Shown here: one piece after another, positions 55,176 through 63,167 of the stretch | Layout of the letters: every line of letters starts with the position of its first letter | Position numbering within the stretch: the first letter of the stretch is position 1 | Assembly: GCF_000765675.1 (NCBI RefSeq) | Contig: NZ_JRPA02000011.1 | Span: forward strand, 1 to 64,000 | Direction: 5' to 3' | DNA from: Helicobacter sp. MIT 05-5294 | Lineage (GTDB): Bacteria; Campylobacterota; Campylobacteria; Campylobacterales; Helicobacteraceae | Length of the DNA: 64,000 nucleotides | Notes under the pieces: generated by a model | What the model was told of the DNA's origin: nothing | The model's database searches: none | The model's input: the letters and a program-made list of their open reading frames with translations, nothing else | Program-made: the position numbers and the translations under genes

Positions 55176-55655
55176 ATGAAAGCTTTAGTCGCGTTTTTTA
55201 GCGCAAGTGGTATCACCAAAGAAGTTGCGCAAAAGATTGCAGAGATTGCAGAATCTCAAATCTATGAGATTGTGCCACAAGAGCCATACAGCAAAGCTGA
55301 TTTGGATTGGACAAACGAACAAAGCCGCACAAGCATAGAAATGCGCGATAAATCCTCGCGCCCAAAAATTGCAAATCCTATTGATATTGGCAATTGTGAA
55401 ATTATCTTTGTGGGTTTTCCAATATGGTGGTACACCGCGCCGCATATTATCAATACTTTCTTAGAATCGCGTGATTTTAGCGGCAAAATCATCATTCCAT
55501 TTTGCACAAGTGGCGGGAGTGAATTGGGTAATGCACCCAAAGATATGCAACGCTCTGCTCCTAATGCGATTTTTAAACAAGGCAGACTAATGCACTTTGG
55601 CGAGAGCAAAGCAAGTCTTAAAAAATGGCTTGATAGTTTAGGATTAGAAGTGTAG
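55176..55655 (+). CDS. Flavodoxin
   Basis: 159 aa, cytoplasmic. KALVAFFSASGITKEVAQKIAE (FMN phosphate loop, SxSG variant), IIFVGFPIWWYTAPHIINTFLES (isoalloxazine-contacting WW) and IIPFCTSGGSELGNAPKDM. This is the YqcA/BilS-like or 'flavodoxin_4' subtype. It carries electrons or reduces quinones. It has AAGGAG and sits inside the operon between the cyclophilin-like and MerR genes. Confidence 0.9.
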   Translation: MKALVAFFSASGITKEVAQKIAEIAESQIYEIVPQEPYSKADLDWTNEQSRTSIEMRDKSSRPKIANPIDIGNCEIIFVGFPIWWYTAPHIINTFLESRDFSGKIIIPFCTSGGSELGNAPKDMQRSAPNAIFKQGRLMHFGESKASLKKWLDSLGLEV

Positions 55656-55683
55656 ATTGATATAAATTTGACAAGGAGGAACA

Positions 55684-56079
55684 ATGGCTTGGACGATTAA
55701 AGAAGTCTCAAAACAAACCGGAATCTCACCACATACTTTGCGATTCTGGGCGAAAGTCGGGCTTTTTGAAACCTTTATTGACAGAGATGAAAATGGGGTG
55801 AAATATTTTGATAAAAGAGGTGTGGAGCTGATTGCGTGGATTGCTTGTTTGCGCGATACAGGAATGAGCCTCAAAGATACCAAAAAATATATGAAACTGA
55901 TTGCTCAAGGCAGGAAAAGTGCAAATGAGCGCAAAGAAATGCTACTCAAACAAACCGCGATTCTTAAACAACAGCTCACAAACATTCATCAAAGCATTGA
56001 AAAGCTTGAACATAAAATTAGCATTTATGATGAGATGATTGCCACAGGCAAAGATTTGCTTCATTCAAAGATTCACTAA
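55684..56079 (+). CDS. MerR-family regulator of the AdhR/NmlR type
   Basis: 131 aa. MAWTIKEVSKQTGISPHTLRFWAKVGLF is the winged helix; a coiled coil runs from about 85 to 120. Cys55 in AWIACLRDTGMSLKDTKKYM is at the position of the sensing cysteine of AdhR (Cys52) and NmlR, which respond to aldehydes or thiol-reactive species. Such regulators act at promoters with 19-bp spacers, the spacing found at seven promoters in this window. It is in an operon with exported redox proteins and, 10 bp downstream, a Tat aldo/keto reductase. Confidence 0.93.
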   Translation: MAWTIKEVSKQTGISPHTLRFWAKVGLFETFIDRDENGVKYFDKRGVELIAWIACLRDTGMSLKDTKKYMKLIAQGRKSANERKEMLLKQTAILKQQLTNIHQSIEKLEHKISIYDEMIATGKDLLHSKIH

Positions 56080-56089
56080 AGGAGAAAGA

Positions 56090-57256
56090 ATGAGCCAACA
56101 AACGCGTAGAGAATTTTTGCAAAATTCGAGCAAATTCATCACTGCTTTGGCACTTTTTAGTAGCGGGATTGGCACACTAAACGCACAATCGATTACCCAA
56201 AACAAAGGAGAAATCATGCAAGATTCTAAAACCTTACCCACAGAATCGCTTACACGCACACTTGGCAAAAGCGGAATAAAAGTCTCGAGCATTGGGCTAG
56301 GTTGTATGGGAATGAGCGCAAATCATGGACCCGCAAGAGACAAAAAAGAAATGATAAAACTCTTGCAAAAAGCGGTGGATTTGGGCTATACATTTTTTGA
56401 TACTGCCGAAGTCTATGGACCCCACACCAACGAAGAATTGCTTGGCGAAGCACTAAAACCCTATAAAGACAAAGTCATCATCAATACAAAGTTTGGATTC
56501 TATTATCCTTTTGGCAAACAACAGCTTGATTCGAGCAGAAAATCTATTATTCGTGCGGTTGATGGAAGCTTAAGACGATTGCAAAGAGATTGTATCGACC
56601 TCTATACGCAACATCGGGTAGATATTGATACACCGATAGAAGAAGTTGCCCAGACGATGCAAATGCTTGTCAAAGAAGGTAAGATTAAAGCATGGGCATT
56701 GGGCGAAGCAGGAGTTAAGACAATCGAAAAAGCGCACAAAGTCTTTGCACCTGTGGCAATGCAAAGTCAATATTCTATGGCTTTTCGTGAGTTAGAGAAT
56801 AATGGCATTATGGACACATGCGAAAAATTGGGCATTACGATTATCGCATATAGCCCACTTGATAGGGGGTTTTTGGGTGGAAGTTTTGATAAAAATACCA
56901 CCTTTCACCCTACCCTTGACTTTCGTGCGTCTATGCCGCGCTACACCAAAGAAGCCCTAGAAGAAAATCAAAAAGTCATCGACTTTATTAAAGATGTTGC
57001 AAAAAATAAGAGCATTAATGGCAAACCCGCAAGTGTTGCGCAAGTTGCTTTAGCGTGGATACTCTCAAACAAAAGTTTTGTTGTGCCAATCCCTGAAACA
57101 ACCAAGATTCACCGCTTAGAAGAGAATCTTAATGCGCGTTTATTGCACTTTAGCCAAGAAGAGCTTAAAGAGATAAATGCACAACTCAATAAGCTTGTTA
57201 TTGTGGGTGAAAGATATGCGCCCGGGAGCGATGCAGCAAAAAGTGTGGGGTTATAA
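56090..57256 (+). CDS. Tat-exported aldo/keto reductase
   Basis: 388 aa from the ATG at 56090 (AAAGGAG upstream). Tat signal TRREFLQNSSKFITALALFS ... LNAQ. Aldo/keto reductase: ISSIGLGCMGMSANHGP-type opening, FFDTAEVYGPHTNEE (Asp, Tyr), INTKFGF (Lys), DLYTQHRVD (His), MQSQYSMAFRELE, IAYSPLDRGFL and IPETTKIHRLEENL. This is the AKR13-like subgroup. AAAGGAG plus ATG (56216, residue 43) precedes the catalytic part. Last gene of the operon. Confidence 0.93.
   Translation: MSQQTRREFLQNSSKFITALALFSSGIGTLNAQSITQNKGEIMQDSKTLPTESLTRTLGKSGIKVSSIGLGCMGMSANHGPARDKKEMIKLLQKAVDLGYTFFDTAEVYGPHTNEELLGEALKPYKDKVIINTKFGFYYPFGKQQLDSSRKSIIRAVDGSLRRLQRDCIDLYTQHRVDIDTPIEEVAQTMQMLVKEGKIKAWALGEAGVKTIEKAHKVFAPVAMQSQYSMAFRELENNGIMDTCEKLGITIIAYSPLDRGFLGGSFDKNTTFHPTLDFRASMPRYTKEALEENQKVIDFIKDVAKNKSINGKPASVAQVALAWILSNKSFVVPIPETTKIHRLEENLNARLLHFSQEELKEINAQLNKLVIVGERYAPGSDAAKSVGL
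56205..56218 (+). promoter_or_regulatory. Internal ribosome-binding site and ATG inside the AKR gene
   Basis: AAAGGAGAAATCATG in frame just after the signal peptide; the product would begin MQDSKTLPTESL. Confidence 0.55.
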
Positions 57257-57286
57257 GGATTCGTCTCGTAAGCACCATTTGAAAGA

Positions 57287-57347
57287 TTTATGAATTTTAT
57301 AGGAGGCACGACCGCTAAAGGTCGCTAACCTCCTAAAAATTCATAAA
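57287..57347. terminator. Long inverted repeat between convergent genes
   Basis: A 61-bp hairpin. The outer stem TTTATGAATTTT(AT)AGGAGG pairs with CCTCCTAAAAATTCATAAA, with one bulged base. An inner CGACC/GGTCG stem has a GCTAAA loop. It lies between the AKR (+) and the type II endonuclease (-), so it is a likely bidirectional terminator. Confidence 0.55.
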
Positions 57348-57435
57348 AACTTCCAAAGCGCGCCCACGATACTAGAATCCCGACATTATATAGCAGATTT
57401 CATAAAGAGGTTATAGCTTAAAGGCTTTTATTGAC

Positions 57436-58164
57436 TTATTGTCTTAAAAGTTTTTTCAAAAACTCGAAAAAATACTCTTTGGTTGATTGTGAAACTTTTT
57501 TGAGATATTTTTCAACCACCCTTTTGCCATCATCAGAATCTGCAACCGCTATCACCCTGCCTGTTTTATCATAAATCCACCTATCCCTATCGGGACGATT
57601 GCAGACCTGACATTGTGGGATAATGTTACCAATCTCTAAAGGCAAAGCAGGATTCATATGTCCCTCTTGTAATTGTATAACTTCATTTTTGCGTATATTG
57701 TGGGGCTGCCCCTCCACGCTCCCACAAGTCGCACATCTATAATCATATTCTTTTTTCAGTTCTTCAAAACTTGCAGATTCGATTCCACTTCGTCTATCGG
57801 GTTTAAAAGAGGGATAAGGTGTTGTTAAATCTACCAATTGATAAAACCCTGCCGGAATCTTAGCTCCAATATCGCCACGAGTGCCTGAAATAATATTAAA
57901 TCCTCCTTGTTTGCTTAGATGTCTAGCTTGCTGCACATCGCTCACATTGGGATAAAATTGTCGAACAAATTCTGTAAGCTCTGCTTTTGAAATAACTCTT
58001 GTGTTGGGATAGTTTTGAGCTAAATACACTAAAACTAAAGCATCTTTTGTGTAATTCCCTTTTGAATCCTTTAGTTTTATAGACTTTACTCCATAGCCTT
58101 TAAGATATTTTTCATGATATTCAACAATAAGCTCAAAAGTTTTAAAAATTTCTTCTTGATTCAT
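57436..58164 (-). CDS. Type II restriction endonuclease, HNH type
   Basis: 242 aa. The C-terminal half has a zinc-supported HNH (beta-beta-alpha-Me) nuclease: YDYRCATCGSVEGQPH, QLQEGHMNPALPLEIGNIIPQCQVCNRPD, RDRWIYDKTGR. The N-terminal 100 residues (QNYPNTRVISKAELTEFVRQFYPNVSDVQQARHLSKQGGF) look like a DNA-binding helical domain. It begins 15 bp after the methylase stop. Together they form a simple type II RM system. The target site cannot be named from sequence. Confidence 0.85.
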   Translation of the reverse strand: MNQEEIFKTFELIVEYHEKYLKGYGVKSIKLKDSKGNYTKDALVLVYLAQNYPNTRVISKAELTEFVRQFYPNVSDVQQARHLSKQGGFNIISGTRGDIGAKIPAGFYQLVDLTTPYPSFKPDRRSGIESASFEELKKEYDYRCATCGSVEGQPHNIRKNEVIQLQEGHMNPALPLEIGNIIPQCQVCNRPDRDRWIYDKTGRVIAVADSDDGKRVVEKYLKKVSQSTKEYFFEFLKKLLRQ

Positions 58165-58179
58165 TTTGAGAATCCTGCC

Positions 58180-59097
58180 CTACAAAATTTCTTTCTCAAT
58201 TCGTTGCTTCGCTATCTCAAAATATTTTTGCTCAATTTCATAGCCTATAAACTTGCGATGATTTTGCAATGCAGCAATCGCATGCGAACCACTGCCCATA
58301 AAGGGGTCAAACACAATTTGCCCCTCTCGTGTAAAAAGTTTAATCAGATGAGAAATCAGACACACAGGCTTACGCGTCAAATGTTCTATTTTCTCATCGC
58401 TTTCTTGTTTTCTACTTTGTTTTGAGACTTCCATAACATTGCCCGGGAATCTACCATCTAAACTTTCATTGGTATTGATAAGCCCTAATTTGTATTGTTG
58501 CCAATTTTGCACAAACGTACCCACTTTTGGTTTTTGCGCCAAAACCATAGGTTCAATCTGTGGTTTAAGCTGTGGTGTTTTATAGCCCTCTAGCTCTTTA
58601 ATTAACGATTCTTTTTGTTCCTCGCTTAATGTTTTGTCTTTGCGAATAAAATGAGTTTGCGAAAATGCTTTTGCTTGCCCTTCGTATTTCCAAGCGAGCA
58701 TATCGCGGATTTCAAACTCTGCCAAATCTAAGCTCATTGCCATTCTATGATAGAGCCTAGCTTGCGAAAACACAACACAAAACCCACCGGGTCTTAAAAC
58801 TCTATAAAATTCTTTTGCCAAAGGGTTCATAAAATTTTGCAATTTTTCTCCTTGTGATTTATCAAACTTCATACCCACAGGCAAACCACCAATGACACCA
58901 CTTTTTGCAGCTTTGGTTTTGAGATTATTATCATTCCATTCATTCCCCATTCCGTCTATAAAATATGGAGGGTCTGTTACGATAAAATCAACCGAATCAT
59001 CTTTTAATTCTTTTAACCCCTCTGTGCAATCTTGATTAAAAATTTTTGCCCCTTGACATATATAAAATTCCCCTAGATTTTGAAGTAGCTTTGTCAT
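58180..59097 (-). CDS. Type II DNA methyltransferase (beta class)
   Basis: 305 aa. Catalytic motif VDFIVTDPPYFIDGMGNEW (about 30-48), then LRPGGFCVVFSQARLYHRM, and the SAM motif at the end, IVFDPFMGSGSHAIAALQNHRKFIGYEIEQKYFEIAKQRIEKE. This order is that of beta-class enzymes; DPPY favours N6-adenine. All motifs are intact, unlike the methylase at 17988. The gene lies upstream of, and in operon with, the HNH endonuclease. Confidence 0.93.
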   Translation of the reverse strand: MTKLLQNLGEFYICQGAKIFNQDCTEGLKELKDDSVDFIVTDPPYFIDGMGNEWNDNNLKTKAAKSGVIGGLPVGMKFDKSQGEKLQNFMNPLAKEFYRVLRPGGFCVVFSQARLYHRMAMSLDLAEFEIRDMLAWKYEGQAKAFSQTHFIRKDKTLSEEQKESLIKELEGYKTPQLKPQIEPMVLAQKPKVGTFVQNWQQYKLGLINTNESLDGRFPGNVMEVSKQSRKQESDEKIEHLTRKPVCLISHLIKLFTREGQIVFDPFMGSGSHAIAALQNHRKFIGYEIEQKYFEIAKQRIEKEIL

Positions 59098-59173
59098 TGG
59101 TTTAACCCTTAAATAGCATCAATAAACTCTACAAATTATACGAACTTCCTGCTTTTATAATGTTTAATCAAAC

Positions 59174-59204
59174 TTGACAGAGACTAGCTCTCATACTTTA
59201 TAAT
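59174..59204 (+). promoter_or_regulatory. MerR-type promoter of the Tat AKR at 59235
   Basis: TTGACA (59174-59179), a 19-bp spacer GAGACTAGCTCTCATACTT, TATAAT (59199-59204). GAGACTAGCTCTC has 4-bp dyad arms. Confidence 0.85.
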
Positions 59205-59234
59205 TTCATTGCATAAAACAACAAGGATAAAACA

Positions 59235-60362
59235 ATGAAAAACAACACAATGGATAGACGAGAGTTTTTAAAAGTCTCGGCACTACTAGGGGCAAGTTTG
59301 AGTTTAAGTGTTTCGCCACTTTTTGCGCTAGAATCTAAACCCGATTCTAAGGTAATGCCCAAACGCACTTTGGGCAAAGGCGATAGAGCTTTTGAAGTCT
59401 CTGCCCTTGCCTTTGGGCTTATGGGGCTAAACTATCATCGCAGCAAGGTTTTAGGCGAAAAAGAAGCGGCAAATATTGTCGCACAATGTGTTGAGAGCGG
59501 AATCACGCTTTTTGACACCGCGCAAGTCTATGGACCCAATAGCAATGAAATCTTAGCGGGCAAGATTCTAAAACCCTATCTCAACAAAGTCTATGTAACA
59601 ACCAAATTTGGTTTTGGGGCAAATGCTGATGTTTTAGATAGCTCACCCAAACGCATCAAAGAAGTGTGCGAACAAAGCCTCAAACGACTAAACCTAGAGC
59701 AGATTCCACTTTTTTATCAACACCGATTTGACCCAAAAACACCGATAGAAGAAGTCGCCCAGACGATAAAAGAGCTAATAAAAGAAGGCAAAGTTGCAAG
59801 GTGGGGTGTGTGCGAACTGAGCGCACAAACGATAGAAAAAGCGCATAAAATCTGCCCGCTTACCGCTGTGCAGAGCGAATATCATTTGATGTGGCGTAAT
59901 GTTGAATCTGAACTCTTCCCTACCTTTGAAAAGTTAGGAATCGGTTTTGTGGCGTATTCACCTTTGGCGCGTGGATATTTAAGTGGCAAGCTTACGAAAA
60001 ATAGCAGTTTTGACCCAAAAAATGATAATCGCGCGACCTTTCCACGATACCAAGATGACACAATGGCGGCAAATTATCACATCATCGAGCGATTAAGCGA
60101 ATTTGGCAAAGGCAAAAATCCAAATGCAAAAGATAAAAACGCAACTCCTGCACAAGTTGCACTCGCTTATCTTTTGGCAAAAAAGCCTTATATTATCCCG
60201 CTTTTTGGCACGACAAACAAAGAACATTTGCGCGAAAATCTTGGTGCATTGCAAGTGCATTTAAGCACAAATGACTTAGCACAACTTGATAAAATTCTTG
60301 ATAAGATTAGCATTCAAGGCGACCGCTACCCACCCGAACAAGCAAAACGCGTGGGGCAATAA
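59235..60362 (+). CDS. Tat-exported aldo/keto reductase
   Basis: 375 aa. Tat signal DRREFLKVSALLGASLSLSVS ... LFALE. Aldo/keto reductase: LAFGLMGLNYHR, LFDTAQVYGPNSNE (Asp, Tyr), VTTKFGFG (Lys), PLFYQHRFDP (His), VQSEYHLMWRNVE, VAYSPLARGYLSGKL and IPLFGTTNKEHLRENL. Close in type to the reductase at 56090. An ATG preceded only by TAAGG lies after the signal (KVMPKRTLG), a weaker internal start than in the other genes. Single gene behind its own MerR-type promoter. Confidence 0.94.
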   Translation: MKNNTMDRREFLKVSALLGASLSLSVSPLFALESKPDSKVMPKRTLGKGDRAFEVSALAFGLMGLNYHRSKVLGEKEAANIVAQCVESGITLFDTAQVYGPNSNEILAGKILKPYLNKVYVTTKFGFGANADVLDSSPKRIKEVCEQSLKRLNLEQIPLFYQHRFDPKTPIEEVAQTIKELIKEGKVARWGVCELSAQTIEKAHKICPLTAVQSEYHLMWRNVESELFPTFEKLGIGFVAYSPLARGYLSGKLTKNSSFDPKNDNRATFPRYQDDTMAANYHIIERLSEFGKGKNPNAKDKNATPAQVALAYLLAKKPYIIPLFGTTNKEHLRENLGALQVHLSTNDLAQLDKILDKISIQGDRYPPEQAKRVGQ

Positions 60363-60393
60363 GATAAATAAAGGGAGATTCTAGGGATTATGA

Positions 60394-60465
60394 CTCATAA
60401 GTGAGGGGGCGAGTTTCGCATAAGGTAGCACATTAATGGTAGATGGTGGCTTCACGATTTGTTAA
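60394..60465 (+). pseudogene. C-terminal relic of a short-chain dehydrogenase
   Basis: One frame reads LISEGASFA, stop, GSTLMVDGGFTIC, stop. This is the conserved end of SDR enzymes (S-x-x-ASFITG-x-TL-x-VDGGFT). The rest of the gene is gone. Another redox gene once stood in this cluster. Confidence 0.6.
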
Positions 60466-60800
60466 ATCAAGACAAAATCAGAGTGAATGGCTTTAGTCGC
60501 GTTGTCAAACTAACTTAAGATTGGTATAAGCGTCTTTAGGCACACTCGCTATTTCCCTACAAATAAGCCTTTACGCGGAATCTCATTTGGGATTCCACCA
60601 TAAATTTCGCTAAATTACTATGAAAATTTTGGCTTAGAATTACCAAAAATTCTTAATTCTTATGATGATTCTATGTTTTCAACTCCCCTCCCCTTGCAAT
60701 CTTGTCAAAATAGTGTAAAAATCAACACGCAGTCGCAAGACCTGCTCATATAATGATTGTTTTGGTATAATAATGCTTATTCTAACAACGCGAGGATAAA
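60466..60800. other. Intergenic region before the CreD-like gene
   Basis: About 335 bp. No gene recognised. A GGTATAATAATGC -10 element at 60766-60771 would start the CreD message about 20 bp before its ATG. Confidence 0.55.
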
Positions 60801-62087
60801 ATGATAAATCTCCCCAAAAGCCAAACTTCAAACTATACTAAAAAGACTTTATTACTCTTTCTTTTGAGCCTCTTGCTACTGATTCCTTTGATGATGTTTG
60901 ATTCCATTTCACGCGATAGGCAATACAACGCAAAAGAAGCAATGGAAGAAATTGGGAAAGATTGGGGAGATTCTAGTGTTCTCTTTGCCCCTGTGATTGT
61001 CATTCCTTACAATACTAATGAAAATAAGAAAAAGTTTCTCCACATTACACCGGAGACTTATAATGCCAAAGTTGTTTTAAAACCCCAACAAAGAAAAAGG
61101 GGGATTTATGAGGCGGTGATTTATGAAGCAGAGACTACCTTTGAAGCGGAATTTGATTTTGATCTTTATGCGATAAGCCAAATGATTGATTCTGGTTTTG
61201 TTACTTTTAATATAGAAAATATTGCTTTGAATCTCCCTTATATGCGCAAAAGCGAAATCATTTCACTTTCAATCAATCAAAGTCCCGTTTCTACGAAATT
61301 TACCAAACCAAATCATATTCCCCTTGCATCTTCGTTTGGTGATTTAAGATCCGTTAAAATCACAATTAATGGTGTATTGTCTATGCGAGGACATTCATCT
61401 TTTGAGGTGCAACCAAGCGCACAAAAAAATACTTTAGAGATTGAATCTACTTGGAAGAATCCCTCGTTTAGCTCTCTTTTGCCAAACCACCATAGCGTCG
61501 ACTCTAAAGGATTCAAGGCGACTTACACAACAGGCAATGAAAATTCTATCTTTTCGTTTTCAAACACTGCGAATTACCAACAAGACGCAGTCAAACCGCT
61601 TAAAATAAATCTCTATCAAGGAATCACCGAATATCGGCTGATTGATAGAGCAGTAAAATACGCTTACTTGTTTATTGCGCTGACATTTTTAGCATTATTT
61701 TTATGCGAAATCGCAAGTGGCAAAAGCGTGATTTTATTGCAATATGGGCTAATTGGCGCGAGTTTGGTGGTGTTTTATCTAAGTTTGCTTTCTTTTAGTG
61801 AGCATTTGGGATTCGCGATTGCTTATGTTCTCTCAAGCTTAAGCGTGATTGTGCCTATATCGCTTTATACTTTTAGCATTATGGGCGAGAAAAGGTTTGC
61901 ATATATCATCGGGTGCATTATGGTGTTTTTATATGTGAGTTTGTTCTTAATGCTTTTCCAAGATGCTTACGCGCTTTTGATTGGGACATTTATCGTGATG
62001 TTTGCCCTTTATGCGGCGATGTTCTTAACAAGACATTTAAACAAACCCCAAGAGATGGAAAGCAAAGAGGACGACAAGCAGGAATAA
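60801..62087 (+). CDS. creD: CreD-like inner-membrane protein
   Basis: 428 aa. One N-terminal helix (LLLFLLSLLLLIPLMMFDSI), a large periplasmic domain with the family opening VLFAPVIVIPYNT, then five to six transmembrane helices between about 290 and 410 (YAYLFIALTFLALFLCEIASGK, IHPxQYxLIG-like LLQYGLIGASLVVFYLSLLSFSEHLGF). CreD proteins are part of envelope-stress or beta-lactam responses in enterobacteria; no CreBC regulators are seen here. The gene is followed by a lipoprotein gene 2 bp downstream. Confidence 0.88.
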   Translation: MINLPKSQTSNYTKKTLLLFLLSLLLLIPLMMFDSISRDRQYNAKEAMEEIGKDWGDSSVLFAPVIVIPYNTNENKKKFLHITPETYNAKVVLKPQQRKRGIYEAVIYEAETTFEAEFDFDLYAISQMIDSGFVTFNIENIALNLPYMRKSEIISLSINQSPVSTKFTKPNHIPLASSFGDLRSVKITINGVLSMRGHSSFEVQPSAQKNTLEIESTWKNPSFSSLLPNHHSVDSKGFKATYTTGNENSIFSFSNTANYQQDAVKPLKINLYQGITEYRLIDRAVKYAYLFIALTFLALFLCEIASGKSVILLQYGLIGASLVVFYLSLLSFSEHLGFAIAYVLSSLSVIVPISLYTFSIMGEKRFAYIIGCIMVFLYVSLFLMLFQDAYALLIGTFIVMFALYAAMFLTRHLNKPQEMESKEDDKQE

Positions 62088-62089
62088 AG

Positions 62090-63154
62090 ATGAAAATATG
62101 GGTAAGCTTATTAAGTGTTTTTGTGTTTTTTGTGGGTTGCGATTCCGATGATTATGGCGATATTAAATCCTACAATGATTATAATATCCAAAAAGCCATC
62201 GTTTGGGAGAGTGATTATGTCAGCGATTTAGTCGATAGATATGGTGCTTATACGAATGTTGGTAGAGTTGGGTGGTATCTCGGAGATAGAGAATACGCCT
62301 ATACGGAGTATTTGTATGAAAAAAAGCCCGAACAAGTGCCAATAAGCATAGTTTTTATAGACAATCGCAACATTGCACATACTAAGATTATCACGGGGGA
62401 GCAGGTTGTATTTATCCGATTTGATAGCAACTACACTATGGTTTTAGAATCTCCCATTGATAATCCCTATTCGTTTAATGATATGTTATCAGCTGTGTTT
62501 GCAAGGGCTGGTTTTGACAGCGACAATTCTCAAAAAGAATTACGATTGACGAATCTTTATGATAAAAGCAAAGATGATTTTTGGGAATATATAGGCAAGA
62601 ATTTAGATGAGGAAATCCCATCATATAGAAAGGACAGATGCACAACAGAGGCAAAAAGCGATGCTTTCCGTTCCCTCTTTAGCAGTGAATACGAAGAGCT
62701 TTATACCAATATTTTCAAGATATTTATGCGTGATGATGATTTTAGTTTGAGATTGCTAGAAGAAGATTATGAAAAGAAACCAATGCTATTTTGTGGTGAA
62801 CCTCTTCCTTTTGGTGAATTATTAAAATACGCTTGGTTTGATGAAAACTATTTAAGAGATACCTATGGCATAGATAGCCACAATAGGTCTGATATATTAT
62901 TTGGTTTGATTGCACTAGGAAATGCGAGAGCTTTTAAGTTTCTCATTGATAGCGGCTTTGAAGTGAATTTAGAGGAAAAAATAGAGATTAATAATGATAT
63001 TAGCTTAAGCGATAATTATGCAGGACAAAAATACACTTTGCTAGAGTATGCCAAACTAGCATTAAAAGAGGCGAAAAAGAGAAATAGTCTGCGCAAAATT
63101 GACAATACAAAAGCCATTATAAAGATAATCCACGACATAAAGAAAAGCCGATAG
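62090..63154 (+). CDS. Lipoprotein with C-terminal ankyrin-like repeat
   Basis: 354 aa from the ATG at 62090 (AGGA upstream); the frame is open further upstream inside creD, but that is overlap. Signal VSLLSVFVFFVGC with lipobox Cys. The middle part (about 20-270) is acidic and aromatic and resembles no family I know. Near the end, LFGLIALGNARAFKFLIDSGFEVNLEE followed by YTLLEYAKLAL forms an ankyrin-like repeat. Probably envelope-anchored and cotranscribed with creD. Confidence 0.75.
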   Translation: MKIWVSLLSVFVFFVGCDSDDYGDIKSYNDYNIQKAIVWESDYVSDLVDRYGAYTNVGRVGWYLGDREYAYTEYLYEKKPEQVPISIVFIDNRNIAHTKIITGEQVVFIRFDSNYTMVLESPIDNPYSFNDMLSAVFARAGFDSDNSQKELRLTNLYDKSKDDFWEYIGKNLDEEIPSYRKDRCTTEAKSDAFRSLFSSEYEELYTNIFKIFMRDDDFSLRLLEEDYEKKPMLFCGEPLPFGELLKYAWFDENYLRDTYGIDSHNRSDILFGLIALGNARAFKFLIDSGFEVNLEEKIEINNDISLSDNYAGQKYTLLEYAKLALKEAKKRNSLRKIDNTKAIIKIIHDIKKSR

Positions 63155-63167
63155 ACATTGAAGTCAT

